A stretch of DNA of 64,000 nt from G965267185 sp965267185 (GTDB lineage: Bacteria; Pseudomonadota; Alphaproteobacteria; UBA6615), in contig OZ253937.1 in assembly GCA_965267185.1 (NCBI GenBank), positions 3,906,001 through 3,970,000 of the forward strand, given 5' to 3'. The notes beneath the pieces were generated by a model. The model was not told the origin of the DNA and searched no databases. It saw nothing but the letters and a program-made list of their open reading frames with translations. Both the position numbers and the translations under genes were made by a program. How positions within the stretch are numbered: the stretch's first letter is position 1; each line of letters starts with the position of its first letter. Shown here one piece after another: positions 1 through 9,712 of the stretch.

Positions 1-1
1 G

Positions 2-1093
2 TCGCTCGAGGTGCTGACCGATGGCAACCTCAACTCCACCACCGGCATCATCTTGTTCACTTTGCTGGCACTCGCCTACGTGCTGGCCGGCGGCGTTCGG
101 GCTGTGGTTTGGACCGACGTCTTCCAAGGCGTTTATTTCGGCGGCTTGGTGGTGATCGTGTTCCTCGCGGTCATTTTCGTGATCGTGCCAGCCGGCAATA
201 TCGATTCAGTGTGGGGCGGGATCGAGCAGACCAAGGCCGAGATGTTGACCTTCCCCGGTGGCCGCGGCGTTTTTGCCTGGGGACTCCTCCTGTCGCTGGT
301 CGTATTTACCGGCATCGCCAATATCGGTCAGCCGGCGGTGTTCCAGCGGTTTTTCATGGCCAAATCGGTCAAGACGATCCGCCAGTCGGCGGTTCTCTAC
401 GGCATCATCATCGTGCCGTTGATTTATTTGCTGCTTTACATGACGTTGGCGGGTATCCAGCTCGTCGAGCCGCCACAGCCCGATATGCTGTTCCCGACCA
501 TGCTTAGCCAGTTTACGCCGGTGTTGGCGGCGTTTTTCATCGCCGGCGTTGTCGCAGCGGGCATGTCGACGGTCGACTCGCTACTGGTGTCGCTATCGTC
601 GATGGTGACGGTCGACTACGCCGAAAAGCTGTTCGGTTACCAGCCCTCGCAGCAGCAGGCGGTGATGATGGGCCGTATCTTTATCGTCATTGTCGCGGTA
701 ATTGCCTTTCTGCTGTCGTTGACCAGCACGAAGGCGCTGGTCGATCTGGCGCTGCTGCAAGTCGGCTTTGCCAGCTGCGTGATGGTGCCGTTGATCGGTC
801 CCTTGCTGTGGAAGCGGGCGAGTACCAGCGGCGCGGTTGCGGCCGTGATTATTGGCCCCCTGGCAGTAGCCGCGTTTGCGTTCGATTGGACCGAGACCTT
901 CGGATTCAACATCAAGGGTCTTTTGGGCTTCAACCAGAACCTTTGGGGTCCGGTCGTCGCGATCGTCGTTTTTGTAGTTATCAGCCTGATTACGCCGGCC
1001 GTTCGGTCCGACCATCAGGCGCAATTCCGTAACGCGCTGCGCGGCACCGGCTCGGGCGATGCCGGCGCTTCGGCACAGCAGCCGGCGGAATAG
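2..1093 (+). CDS. Sodium:solute symporter (SSS family), C-terminal part
   Basis: The reading frame is already open at the left edge, so the N-terminus lies outside the window. About 360 residues remain of a family that is usually 480-550 long. An AGG-x-RAVVWTD-x-FQG stretch near residue 30 of the fragment matches the SSS signature GG-x-x-AV-x-x-TD-x-x-Q. Further on, AAGMSTVDSLLVSLSS is the second conserved SSS helix. Roughly eight hydrophobic segments are visible. It should be an inner-membrane importer that couples sodium to uptake of an organic solute. The hyuAB pair starts 89 bases downstream on the same strand, so the solute may be a cyclic amide or related compound (inference). Family assignment is firm; the substrate is unknown. 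Confidence 0.9.
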   Translation, partial: SLEVLTDGNLNSTTGIILFTLLALAYVLAGGVRAVVWTDVFQGVYFGGLVVIVFLAVIFVIVPAGNIDSVWGGIEQTKAEMLTFPGGRGVFAWGLLLSLVVFTGIANIGQPAVFQRFFMAKSVKTIRQSAVLYGIIIVPLIYLLLYMTLAGIQLVEPPQPDMLFPTMLSQFTPVLAAFFIAGVVAAGMSTVDSLLVSLSSMVTVDYAEKLFGYQPSQQQAVMMGRIFIVIVAVIAFLLSLTSTKALVDLALLQVGFASCVMVPLIGPLLWKRASTSGAVAAVIIGPLAVAAFAFDWTETFGFNIKGLLGFNQNLWGPVVAIVVFVVISLITPAVRSDHQAQFRNALRGTGSGDAGASAQQPAE

Positions 1094-1182
1094 TTCGTTT
1101 AGTGCCTTGGCCGCCGTGCGCACCCATGATGTGTTGCGGCGGCCATTCTTCTTTTTTGTCACCTGTTGTGGATTGAATACCG

Positions 1183-3249
1183 ATGGCTGACTCACCTGGA
1201 TATCGCATCGGTATAGATGTTGGCGGCACGTTTACCGATGTAGTGCTCATCAACAATGCAACGGGTGATGTTGCAGTCGCCAAAGTCCTCAACCGGCATG
1301 GCGACCGCGCTGAAACTGTCGTCGAGGGAATCGCGCGGTTGCTTGACGAAACCAACGTGGCGCCCGCCGAGATCGATTGGATCAGTCACGGCACGACGAT
1401 CACGACGAACGCGGTGATCGAACGCAAGGGCGCCAAGACCGCCCTGATTACCAACAAAAATTTCCGCGACATTTTGGAAATCGGCCGCTTCGCGCGCCCT
1501 GCGGACCTGATCTACCGCGTCCACGAAGACAAACCGGCGCCACTGGTGCCCCGTTACTTGCGGCTGGGGGTCACGTGCCGCGTCGACCGCCACGGCGTGA
1601 TCGTCACCGAACTCGACGACCAAGAGCTCGACCAAGCGATTGCCACGATCGCTGCCGAAGGTGTCGAGGCCGTCGCGGTGTGTTTCCTTTTCTCGTTCCT
1701 CAATCCGGCGCAGGAGGAGCGGATTCGAGAGCGCTTCAGCGCGCAGTTGCCTGGAGTCGATATTGTTCTCTCAAGCGAGATCTTGCGCGAATTTCGCGAG
1801 TTCCCGCGCACCGCTACGACTGTGTTTGCGGCCTATGTGGCGCCGGTACTGCGGGCCTATGTTTCCGGACTGCTAAACCGCCTGGAAGCGCGTGACATCA
1901 CCTGTCCGCTCTATATTTTTCAATCGAACGGCGGCGTTGCGCAGCCCGACATTATTATGCGCAACCCGGCGTTGACGTTGCTGTCGGGTCCGGCCGGTGC
2001 GGTCGTTGGCGCGGCGCAGCTGTGCGGTCAGGCCGGCTACCGCGATCTCATCACCATGGATATCGGTGGCACCTCGCTCGATGTCTGCCTTATCCGTGGC
2101 TCGGTGGCCGAGGCAACGACGACGCGCGAGATCGATATGTTTCCCGTCGCAATCCCGATGCTCGACGTTCACACAATCGGTGCGGGTGGCGGCAGTATCG
2201 TACGCGTCGACGATGTCGGCCGGGTCAAGGTGGGGCCGGACAGTATGGGTGCGCGTCCGGGGCCCGCCTGTTACGGGCAGGGCGGCGACCGGGCGACGCT
2301 CACCGACATCAATTTGCTGATGGGGCTGCTTGACCCGATGACTTTTGCCAATGGCGAGGTGCCGCTCGACCGTGCACGCGCCGAGGCGGCTGTCCGTCAA
2401 CAGGTCGCCGAACCGCTTGGGGTGGATCTCGATGCCGCTGCTGTCGGTGTCTATCAAGTCGCCACCAACCAAATCGCCGAAGCGATCCGTACGGTGACAG
2501 TTGAGCGCGGCAGTGACCCGCGCGACTACGCGTTGGTTGCCTTTGGCGGAGGCGGACCGTTGCACGCGGCCGCCGTCGCGCGCGAACTGGGTCTCGGCCA
2601 AATTATCGTGCCGCGCCATCCCGGGCTGTTTTCGGCTCGCGGCATAGCAACAGCAGATTTCAACCACGATTATATCCAGTCCGTCGTTCGCCCGGTTTCT
2701 GACGTGCCGGCCGGCGACGTCAAAACAATCATTGCCGCGCTCGAGCAACAAGCGGCGGCCGATCTCGACGCCGAGGGTGTCGCTGAAAACCGCCGTGATA
2801 TGGCGCCGGCGCTCGATCTGCGCTATGTCGGTCAGACGACAGAAATCACCGTTCCGCTGACGGTTGGCTTTGATGAGGTGGTCGGCCAGTTCCACCAATT
2901 GCACGAGCGTTTGTACACCTACAGCGTGCCTGATGAACCGGTCGAACTGGTCAACGTGCGTCTGCGGGCGGTTGGAGCTGTCGACAAACCACCGCTACCG
3001 CCCGCCGATAGTGCTGGCAAAACGCCTGCGCCGATTGGCGAACGGCTGGTTCTGTTGCCCGAAAGCGCCGGTGCTCAATCGGTTCCGGTTTACCGGCGTG
3101 ATCAGTTGGCACCAAGCGCCATGCTCGCGGGGCCGGCGCTGATCGAAGAACCCTCGTCGACGACATTGATATTGGCCGACATGAATCTCACTATCGATGC
3201 TTACGAAAACATGATCATCGCCCTGCCGCCCTCGGGACAAATGCCATGA
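1183..3249 (+). CDS. hyuA: Hydantoinase/oxoprolinase subunit A (HyuA-type)
   Basis: This 688-residue protein has the normal length for the ATP-dependent A subunit of N-methylhydantoinase, 5-oxoprolinase or acetone-carboxylase-type enzymes. It opens with the phosphate-binding loop GIDVGGTFTD (residues 10-19), followed by SHGTTITTNA near 68-77. A second nucleotide-binding motif, MDIGGTSLDVCL, lies near 290 and GAGGGSI near 333. The C-terminal 170 residues look like the acetophenone-carboxylase-like domain. The family hydrolyses or carboxylates cyclic amides or ketones at the cost of ATP, in the cytoplasm. The start follows the symporter by 89 bases and the stop overlaps the B-subunit start (ATGA), so the two subunits are translationally coupled. 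Sequence alone does not fix the substrate. Confidence 0.92.
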   Translation: MADSPGYRIGIDVGGTFTDVVLINNATGDVAVAKVLNRHGDRAETVVEGIARLLDETNVAPAEIDWISHGTTITTNAVIERKGAKTALITNKNFRDILEIGRFARPADLIYRVHEDKPAPLVPRYLRLGVTCRVDRHGVIVTELDDQELDQAIATIAAEGVEAVAVCFLFSFLNPAQEERIRERFSAQLPGVDIVLSSEILREFREFPRTATTVFAAYVAPVLRAYVSGLLNRLEARDITCPLYIFQSNGGVAQPDIIMRNPALTLLSGPAGAVVGAAQLCGQAGYRDLITMDIGGTSLDVCLIRGSVAEATTTREIDMFPVAIPMLDVHTIGAGGGSIVRVDDVGRVKVGPDSMGARPGPACYGQGGDRATLTDINLLMGLLDPMTFANGEVPLDRARAEAAVRQQVAEPLGVDLDAAAVGVYQVATNQIAEAIRTVTVERGSDPRDYALVAFGGGGPLHAAAVARELGLGQIIVPRHPGLFSARGIATADFNHDYIQSVVRPVSDVPAGDVKTIIAALEQQAAADLDAEGVAENRRDMAPALDLRYVGQTTEITVPLTVGFDEVVGQFHQLHERLYTYSVPDEPVELVNVRLRAVGAVDKPPLPPADSAGKTPAPIGERLVLLPESAGAQSVPVYRRDQLAPSAMLAGPALIEEPSSTTLILADMNLTIDAYENMIIALPPSGQMP

Positions 3250-4934
3250 GTGTCGACGCCTTTACCCTCGCCGTGGTCCACAGCTCGCTGATCGCCATCG
3301 CGCGCGACATGAAAATCATGACCATGCGCACCGCCTATACCCAGCTGTGGAAGGAGCAGGGCGATCTGTCGTGCTGCCTGATGGACGGTAACGGCGACAT
3401 CATCGCCCAGGACCCGAACGGTTTTCCCATCCATGTTACGACCATGCCGCTGCAGCTTCAGGGCGCGGTTGAGATACTCGGCCGCGAGAACCTGCAGCCG
3501 GGCGACGTGCTGGCCACGAACGATCCGTTTATCGGCGGCACTCACCTGCCGGATGTCTTGATTGCGCGGCCGCTGTTTCACAACGGTGAGCTCTATGCTT
3601 ACGCGTGCAACCGTGGCCACTGGGCTGACATTGGCGGCATGGGGCCGGGTAGTTACTCGCCGGCGACGTCGGACATTCACCAGGAAGGTATTTTCATTCC
3701 GCCGGTGAAACTGTTCGAGGCGGGCGAGCCCAACCCGGGTGTGCTCGAGATGATCATGTCGAACATCCGCAACCGTTCGATCGGTTTCGGTGACTTACGC
3801 TCACAATATGCCTCGTGCGAAACCGCCGAACGCCGCCTTGCCGCACTAATCGAACGCTATGGCTTCGATACCTTGACGTCGGCGATGACTGAAATCATCG
3901 CCCGGGCGGAGCGGATGACGCGGGCCAGCATCGCCGAATTTCCCGACGGCGACTACCACGCCCGCGATTGTCTCGATGGCGATGGCCGGACGGAAGACAA
4001 AGTCTGGGTCGATGTCAAAGTCACCATCCGCGGCAGCGATATCGCAGTCGATCTGAGTGACAGCAGCGATCAGTCAACCGGTGGCATGAACTGTTCCTAT
4101 TCGGCTGCCGCCTCGGCCGTGCAGTATGCCATCAAGTCGATCACCGATCCGGAAAATCCCCCGAATGCCGGCAGCTACAAGCCGATTACCGTGAAAACTC
4201 GGCCTGGCTCGCTGGTCGATGCGCAAAAACCGGGTTCGATGATCGGATTCGGCGATGTTTGCTACCGTGTTCTCGACGCCACCATGGCGGCGATCGCCGG
4301 TGCCATCGGCGATCGGGCGATCGCCAGCGGTTCGGGCTCAACCGGCACGGCGGTTATCGCCGGCCGTCAGCAGCGCGCCAACGGCGATCATTATTTCACC
4401 ACCATCGAATTGTCGTCAGGGGCGTACGGTGCGCGCGCTACGCGCGACGGGATGAACGCGATCCGCTATGGCCCCGGCAACGCCGGTCATATTCCCATTG
4501 AAGCCGATGAGATCGAAAATCCGCTGTTCTTCGAGACCTATGAAATCGTCCCCGATACCGGCGGCGCCGGCCGCTACCGCGGTGGCAACGGCTTCGTTCG
4601 CGCCTTCCGTGTCGAGGCCGAGCGGGCGCAGATCTGTCTGTGCGCCGACCGCCACGATACGCCGCCGCCAGGTCTAGCGGGCGGCCAGCCGGGCGCCAAT
4701 TCGCGTTATGTCCTTGATCCTGGCTCCAACCGCGAAGAGGTTTTGCCCAGCAAAACGCCGTACATCGATCTTGAGGCTGGAACGCTGGTACGCGTGCAAT
4801 CTGCCGGCGGCGGCGGCTATGGCGACCCGCGCGAGCGCGATCCCGCATCAATCGCAGATGATCTCAAAAACGGCTATATTACCGAGGAAGGCGCGGCGGC
4901 CGACTATGGCTATGCGCCCAAGGCCAAGCGCTGA
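3246..4934 (+). CDS. hyuB: Hydantoinase/oxoprolinase subunit B (HyuB-type)
   Basis: This is the 562-residue B-subunit partner of the preceding HyuA, overlapping it by 4 bases. Family motifs are plain: RTAYTQLWKEQGDLSC near residues 27-42, NDPFIGGTHLPD near 94-105, RGHWADIGGMGPGS near 122-136, and a glycine-rich C-terminal tail GGGGYGDPRERD. The B subunit carries the hydrolytic or carboxylating half-reaction that follows ATP-driven activation by A. It ends 31 bases before the convergent GntR gene. Together with the upstream symporter it forms an uptake-plus-cleavage operon. The family call is secure; the substrate (hydantoin, 5-oxoproline, other lactam or ketone) is open. Confidence 0.92.
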   Translation: MSVDAFTLAVVHSSLIAIARDMKIMTMRTAYTQLWKEQGDLSCCLMDGNGDIIAQDPNGFPIHVTTMPLQLQGAVEILGRENLQPGDVLATNDPFIGGTHLPDVLIARPLFHNGELYAYACNRGHWADIGGMGPGSYSPATSDIHQEGIFIPPVKLFEAGEPNPGVLEMIMSNIRNRSIGFGDLRSQYASCETAERRLAALIERYGFDTLTSAMTEIIARAERMTRASIAEFPDGDYHARDCLDGDGRTEDKVWVDVKVTIRGSDIAVDLSDSSDQSTGGMNCSYSAAASAVQYAIKSITDPENPPNAGSYKPITVKTRPGSLVDAQKPGSMIGFGDVCYRVLDATMAAIAGAIGDRAIASGSGSTGTAVIAGRQQRANGDHYFTTIELSSGAYGARATRDGMNAIRYGPGNAGHIPIEADEIENPLFFETYEIVPDTGGAGRYRGGNGFVRAFRVEAERAQICLCADRHDTPPPGLAGGQPGANSRYVLDPGSNREEVLPSKTPYIDLEAGTLVRVQSAGGGGYGDPRERDPASIADDLKNGYITEEGAAADYGYAPKAKR

Positions 4935-4965
4935 GCCGGGCGGCGCACCGGCGGTGCTGCAGCGA

Positions 4966-5727
4966 TCAGTCGTGGCGGTGGTTTAACAGCATCGAAAACG
5001 TGAATTGCTCACCGGGATAGGTGTTGATGCCGTAGAGAATGGGCTCGCCGTTGCGTCCGATATACGAGCGTTTGATGCGCAAGCCCGCCGTGCCGGCAGG
5101 TACGTGGAGGCGTAGCGCGACGGCTTCATCCAGGTTGATCGCCGAGATGTCCTGTCGGATTTCCGTAATGCGGTCGTTAAAGCGGCGCTCCAGCAGGGAG
5201 TACACCGCGCCTTCCTGCTTGCCGATCTCATCGCGGATACCGGCATAGTCGCTGATAATGTAGCTTTCGTTCCAGGCGACCGGCAGCGACACTGAACTGT
5301 CACGGGGCACCCGGTAGGATTCGACATACAGAAACCGTTGCCCGGGCTGACAACTCAGTGTTTCGGCCAACTTGTCGTCGGCGATGACGTCACGGGTAAC
5401 AACATCGACCAGCCGCGTGTAGTGGCCGTGTTGTTCGACTTCGTCGATCGATTTCAGCGACAGGCTGAAATGCCGCGTTTCGTAGATTTGCTCGACCCGG
5501 GTGCCGAGACCTTGGCGTGTCGAGACCAATCCGACCGACTGAATCTGCCGAATGGCTTCGCGGACCGTAAAGCGGCTTATTTCATAGCGCTCGCAAAGCT
5601 CGGTCTCGCTCGGCAGCATCGAGCCGATAGGATATCGGCCGGCGATTATGTCTTCCGCCAGTTCGTCGGCAACCGCCAGATAGCGCGGCCGGCGCTTGCG
5701 TTCGTCTTCGGTTTTTACTTCGCTCAT
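4966..5727 (-). CDS. GntR-family transcriptional regulator with UTRA domain
   Basis: The 253-residue protein has an N-terminal GntR winged helix-turn-helix (about residues 14-80, with PSETELCERYEISRFTVREA) and a C-terminal UTRA ligand-binding domain (about 100-245), so it belongs to the HutC subgroup. Such proteins usually repress adjacent catabolic genes and release DNA when a substrate-like ligand binds. It is convergent with hyuAB and divergent from the hydrolase/TIM-barrel pair starting at 5941. The 213-base divergent gap is the natural operator region, and a 12-base perfect palindrome there (5778-5789) is a candidate site. The ligand is not deducible. Confidence 0.9.
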   Translation of the reverse strand: MSEVKTEDERKRRPRYLAVADELAEDIIAGRYPIGSMLPSETELCERYEISRFTVREAIRQIQSVGLVSTRQGLGTRVEQIYETRHFSLSLKSIDEVEQHGHYTRLVDVVTRDVIADDKLAETLSCQPGQRFLYVESYRVPRDSSVSLPVAWNESYIISDYAGIRDEIGKQEGAVYSLLERRFNDRITEIRQDISAINLDEAVALRLHVPAGTAGLRIKRSYIGRNGEPILYGINTYPGEQFTFSMLLNHRHD

Positions 5728-5777
5728 GTGTCCTTTGGGTAACTGTCAACTCAACGCGCGCCGATAGCTTCGACAAT

Positions 5778-5789
5778 ACAACGCGTTGT
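5778..5789. promoter_or_regulatory. Candidate operator palindrome in divergent region
   Basis: ACAACGCGTTGT is a perfect 12-base palindrome about 50 bases upstream of the GntR gene and 150 bases upstream of the alpha/beta hydrolase gene. Position and symmetry fit an autoregulatory operator. It does not match the common HutC consensus, so the call is tentative. Confidence 0.3.
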
Positions 5790-5940
5790 GGATGTCTGAG
5801 ATTAGCAACCGGTATGCTATCCAGTGTTGGGCCATATATGCAACGTTCGGCCCTATGGAAGCGCAACAATAATTGCCGTACTGCTTGACTCCACCGGGCC
5901 GGCGCGTGCAAGCGAAGGGCAAAATTAGGGGAGGGACACC

Positions 5941-6828
5941 ATGCCGCATGTCACAACCAAAGACGGCGTCGAACTTTACTACGAAGAGGTCGGTTCCGGT
6001 ACGCCGATCGTATTCGTCCACGAGTTCGGTGGCGATTTCCGGCACTGGGAACCGCAGATGCGCTATTTCGCGCGCACCCACCGCTGTATTGCCTTCAATG
6101 CGCGCGGCTATCCGCCGTCCGCCGTGCCGGAAGATCCCGAGATGTATAGCCAGGATAACGCGCGCGACGATGTTCTCGCCGTGCTGGACGGGCTGGGCAT
6201 CGATAAAGCCCATATCAACGGGCTATCGATGGGCGGTTTTGCCAGCCTGCATATGGGCCTTGCCTATCCCGAGCGCTGCTTGTCACTGGTCGTTGCCGGC
6301 TGCGGCTACGGCGCCAAGGCCGAGGCCAAGGAGCAGTTCGTCCGCGAGACCACCGAAGTCGCCGACCGCATGGAAAACGAGACCATGGCGGTGTTCGGCA
6401 AGGTCTACGCCCTGGGGCCAACTCGGGTGCAGTTCCAGAACAAGGATCCGCGCGGCTGGCAGGAATTCGAGGACCAGATCTGCGAGCATTCCAGCCTCGG
6501 CTCGGCCAACACTATGCGCGGGGTGCAGCGCCGGCGGCCGTCACTGTATGACCTGGAAGACCAGATGCGCGCGCTCACCGTGCCGACGCTGATCGTCAAC
6601 GGCGACGAGGACGACCCTTGCCTCGACGCCGGCCTATTCATGAAACGCACCATCGTCTCCTCGGCGCTGGTGCTGATGCCACGCACCGGGCATTTGTGCA
6701 ATCTGGAGGAACCGGCGCTGTACAACCAGTTCTGCGGCGACTTTATGAACCAAGTCGAGGCTGGCCGCTGGCAGATGCGCGATCCGCGCTCGATGACCAC
6801 GGCGATCATCTCGACGCCCGGCCGCTAG
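5941..6828 (+). CDS. Alpha/beta-fold hydrolase
   Basis: This 295-residue serine hydrolase has the nucleophile elbow GLSMGG with Ser96, a likely acid in VNGDEDDP (around 222-225) and His251 in RTGHLCNLEEP, giving a full catalytic triad. The oxyanion-side motif is VHEFGGDFRHW near residues 27-37, where many family members have HG. The start is supported by AGGGGAGG at 5927-5934. A TIM-barrel isomerase gene follows after 29 bases, probably in the same transcript, and the divergent GntR protein is the likely regulator. The substrate could be an ester, lactone or enol-lactone; the sequence does not decide. Confidence 0.88.
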   Translation: MPHVTTKDGVELYYEEVGSGTPIVFVHEFGGDFRHWEPQMRYFARTHRCIAFNARGYPPSAVPEDPEMYSQDNARDDVLAVLDGLGIDKAHINGLSMGGFASLHMGLAYPERCLSLVVAGCGYGAKAEAKEQFVRETTEVADRMENETMAVFGKVYALGPTRVQFQNKDPRGWQEFEDQICEHSSLGSANTMRGVQRRRPSLYDLEDQMRALTVPTLIVNGDEDDPCLDAGLFMKRTIVSSALVLMPRTGHLCNLEEPALYNQFCGDFMNQVEAGRWQMRDPRSMTTAIISTPGR

Positions 6829-6857
6829 CGCAGCGCTATAAGAAACTCAGGGACGCC

Positions 6858-7667
6858 ATGGAATACACCCTATCGGTAAACCACTACATCTGTGACGACG
6901 ATCTTGCATTTCCCGAATTTGCCGGGATGGTCAGCGAGGCTGGTATCGAGCAAGTCGGCGTTACCCGTGCGGCCCTACTCGAAATGGGCGTGCCAGCGCT
7001 GGCCCAATGTCTGAAGGACAACGGCCTGGGCGTGTCTTCGCTCGCCAGCGTCGGATATTTCTCCGGCACGCAACCGGACTCCAACGCGAACTTTTCTGAC
7101 GATGAGATGATCGATATCGCGGCCGAACTCGGTGCTGAGGCCATCACCGTCATTAGCGGTGGTGTTGGCGATCCATCCAAGTCATCTGCTGAGGCCTATG
7201 AACAAATAGCATCCGGTATGGCCGAAATGGCGGCGTTGGCGGAGGCGAAGGGTGTGATCCTGGGTCTCGAACCGCTTCATCCAAACTATTTTGTGTCCCT
7301 AGGTTGCGTGAATACCATCGCCCATGGGTTGGAGCTTATTAAGCCGCATGCCAATGCCAAGTTGCTGCTCGATGTCGACCTTTCCTGGTGGGACCCTGAC
7401 TTTCCACGCGTGCTCAAGGACGCGCCGGAGACGGTCGTGCTGATCCAAATGTGTAATGTGAAATTCGAGGAGGGTCGCGCCGCTGGGCGCGAAACATTAG
7501 CTGGTGGCGATTTGGATATGACTCGCTTGATCAGCGACCTAATGGTGGGTGGTTTCAGCGGTACCTTTGAGTACGAGCTATTTCCCGGTGATTTAAAAGG
7601 CCGCGACGTGCGCACACTAGTCGCCGATTATGCGGCCGAATTCGCTGAATGCGTGGCGGCCGCGTAG
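6858..7667 (+). CDS. Sugar phosphate isomerase/epimerase-like TIM-barrel protein
   Basis: The ATG at 6858 (269 residues) is preferred, because upstream in-frame sequence overlaps the hydrolase gene and does not resemble the family. The AP-endonuclease-2/xylose-isomerase-like barrel shows metal-ligand motifs GLEPLHP, LLLDVDLSWWDPDF and a final FEYELF. The usual His strand motif is replaced by LIQMCNVKF, so one expected metal ligand may be missing or supplied elsewhere. EPLHP and WWDPD are shared with the paralogue at 25069-25905. It probably isomerises, epimerises or dehydrates a sugar-like acid. It forms a two-gene unit with the upstream hydrolase and converges on the ABC operon. Confidence 0.85.
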   Translation: MEYTLSVNHYICDDDLAFPEFAGMVSEAGIEQVGVTRAALLEMGVPALAQCLKDNGLGVSSLASVGYFSGTQPDSNANFSDDEMIDIAAELGAEAITVISGGVGDPSKSSAEAYEQIASGMAEMAALAEAKGVILGLEPLHPNYFVSLGCVNTIAHGLELIKPHANAKLLLDVDLSWWDPDFPRVLKDAPETVVLIQMCNVKFEEGRAAGRETLAGGDLDMTRLISDLMVGGFSGTFEYELFPGDLKGRDVRTLVADYAAEFAECVAAA

Positions 7668-7679
7668 GCAAAGGACTTT

Positions 7680-8777
7680 CTAAGCGACGTGGAGGCGGGC
7701 GCGTTCGGTCGGCCAGCCAACGTTTACTGACTGTCCCGCTTCGAAACCGCCATTGTCTTCGTCGCCGGAGATGACCCGCGCGACCACTTCGCTTCCGTCG
7801 GGCAGGCGCACCAGATGCGAGGTGGTGAGCCCAAGATAGATAGTCTCAAGATACGTCCCCGGCACCGACTGCCAGGAACCATTTGCCGTCTGCTCGGGGC
7901 CGACTAGCTGTAATAGTTCCGAGCGAATGGAAAACGATACCGGCTCGCCGGCCTTCACCACGGCGTCGGCGGGGATATCGACCTTGGCAAAGTCGAGATC
8001 GACGGTGGTCCGCTCGCCCGACAAGCCGGCGACAAGCCCATTGAGCACATTGTTGTCGCCGATGAATTCCGCGGTGAAGCGCTTCTGCGGCGTTTCGTAG
8101 ATATCGCGCGCGGTTCCCTGTTCGACCAAATCGCCATCGGCGATGATGGCGATGCGGTCGGCGACCGTCAGCGCTTCTTCCTGGTTATGGGTAACGTGGA
8201 TGAAGGTAATGCCGACTTTTTCCTGCAAACGCTTGAGTTCCAAGCACATGTCTTTGCGCAGCTTGGCATCGAGCGCCGCCAACGGTTCGTCGAGCAATAG
8301 GATATCGGCATCGAGTACCAGCGAGCGGGCCAGCTGCACGCGCTGCTGTTGGCCACCGGACAACTCGTGCGGCATGCGCTCGTTGTAGCCGTCGAGCCCG
8401 ACCATGGCGAGCATCCGGTCCACCTTGTCGCGTATCTCGTTCCGCGGCACCTTACGAAGCTTCAGCCCATAGGCGACGTTGCGCTCCACATTCATGTGCG
8501 GAAACAAGGCATAGCTCTGGAACACCATCGAGGTCGGCCGCTGATTTGGCGGTAGCTCGCTTACGTCCTGGTTGTGCAGCAATACCTGGCCTCGGCTCGG
8601 CCGGATGAATCCGCCGATCAACCGAAGCAACGTCGTCTTACCGCCGCCGCTGGGCCCGAGCAGCGTGTAGTATTGGCCGCTTTGAATCGTAAAGCTGACC
8701 GAGTTCAGTGCCACCACCGGACCGTAGTCTTTGCCAAGGCCGACGACTTCGACGGCAATATCGGATGGGTTGGTCAT
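7680..8777 (-). CDS. ABC transporter ATP-binding protein, spermidine/putrescine (PotA) type
   Basis: This 365-residue ATPase carries Walker A GPSGGGKTT (41-49), Q-loop near 87, signature LSGGQ (139-143), Walker B ILLLDEP (159-165) and a THNQEEAL H-loop. A C-terminal TOBE domain of about 100 residues, as in PotA/MalK-type importers, may sense regulators or ligand. It energises the two permeases encoded just upstream (8815-10651) with the binding protein at 10658-11842. Gene order in transcription is binding protein, permease, permease, ATPase. The substrate class is polyamine, opine or related cationic organic compounds by family; the exact ligand is unknown. Confidence 0.93.
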   Translation of the reverse strand: MTNPSDIAVEVVGLGKDYGPVVALNSVSFTIQSGQYYTLLGPSGGGKTTLLRLIGGFIRPSRGQVLLHNQDVSELPPNQRPTSMVFQSYALFPHMNVERNVAYGLKLRKVPRNEIRDKVDRMLAMVGLDGYNERMPHELSGGQQQRVQLARSLVLDADILLLDEPLAALDAKLRKDMCLELKRLQEKVGITFIHVTHNQEEALTVADRIAIIADGDLVEQGTARDIYETPQKRFTAEFIGDNNVLNGLVAGLSGERTTVDLDFAKVDIPADAVVKAGEPVSFSIRSELLQLVGPEQTANGSWQSVPGTYLETIYLGLTTSHLVRLPDGSEVVARVISGDEDNGGFEAGQSVNVGWPTERARLHVA

Positions 8778-8814
8778 GCTTCAGGGCCTCAAAGGTATCT
8801 AATATCGCGGCCGG

Positions 8815-9705
8815 CTAACTCGACATGACCGGCTCGGCCATGGCGCGCGCTTTGCGCTCGAGCCGGTCGGCGCGCACGAGCGTGAAAATAATCACCGAAC
8901 CGATCACCACCATCGAGACAATGCTCATGATGCCGGCCATGGCGTAGGACTCGCCCGACATGCCGATGTTCAGCATCTGCGCCACTAGCACATTGGAAAA
9001 CGTATCAAACCCGCCTTTCAGCAACGCCGTCCGCACCGCCTCGTTGAACGACAGAATGGTGACAAATGCGCAGGACGAGAACACGCCGACGCGGATTTGC
9101 GGAAATTCGACCTGCCAGAACGCCTGCCATGCGGTAGCGCCGCACGCCCGCGCCGCTTCGGTCTGTTGATCGCGGTAGCGCGACATGGTGATCAATATGA
9201 CGATGAACGCGTAGGGATGGGTATAGATAATCTGGCCGATCAGCGCGGTCATAAAGCCTAGATCGAACCAGCCATCGAACCAGCTCACGCCGAGGGTCTT
9301 ACCCAGCCAGGTAAAGCCGTTGGCGAGGTTCTTGAAGAACACCAAGAGGCTCGACCCCATGATGTCGGCCGGTACGAACAGCGGCGACAGCAGAAGCGCG
9401 ACAAAGGCGACTTTGCGGCGCGTGCGCTTGTAAAACTTGGCCGACAACAGCGCCATCGGTATGACCACCGCCACCGACGCCAGTGCCAGATAAATCGTCC
9501 AACTGAGCGAGGCGACCAGGATCGTGTCGCCCAGCACGACCCGGTACCAATCGAAGGTAAATTCGTAGATTCGCGCGCCGAATCCGTGTTCGTTGAACGA
9601 TATGTAGACGGTGTAGAACACCGGCGACAGCAGCGCGAACGCCAGCGCCAGCAGATAAAACCACTTTAGCCGCAACGACCAGGGATTGGCGAAATCATCG
9701 TACAT
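8815..9705 (-). CDS. ABC transporter permease (PotC-like)
   Basis: The 296-residue inner-membrane protein has about six hydrophobic segments. Its cytoplasmic EAA loop reads EAARACGATAWQAFWQVEFP, the coupling motif for the ATPase, and the spacing to the last membrane segments is normal. It lies 7 bases after its partner permease and 37 bases before the ATPase gene in the same operon. Homology is to the PotC/MalG-like second permease of spermidine-type importers. No defect was seen. Confidence 0.9.
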   Translation of the reverse strand: MYDDFANPWSLRLKWFYLLALAFALLSPVFYTVYISFNEHGFGARIYEFTFDWYRVVLGDTILVASLSWTIYLALASVAVVIPMALLSAKFYKRTRRKVAFVALLLSPLFVPADIMGSSLLVFFKNLANGFTWLGKTLGVSWFDGWFDLGFMTALIGQIIYTHPYAFIVILITMSRYRDQQTEAARACGATAWQAFWQVEFPQIRVGVFSSCAFVTILSFNEAVRTALLKGGFDTFSNVLVAQMLNIGMSGESYAMAGIMSIVSMVVIGSVIIFTLVRADRLERKARAMAEPVMSS

Positions 9706-9712
9706 AGCCGCG

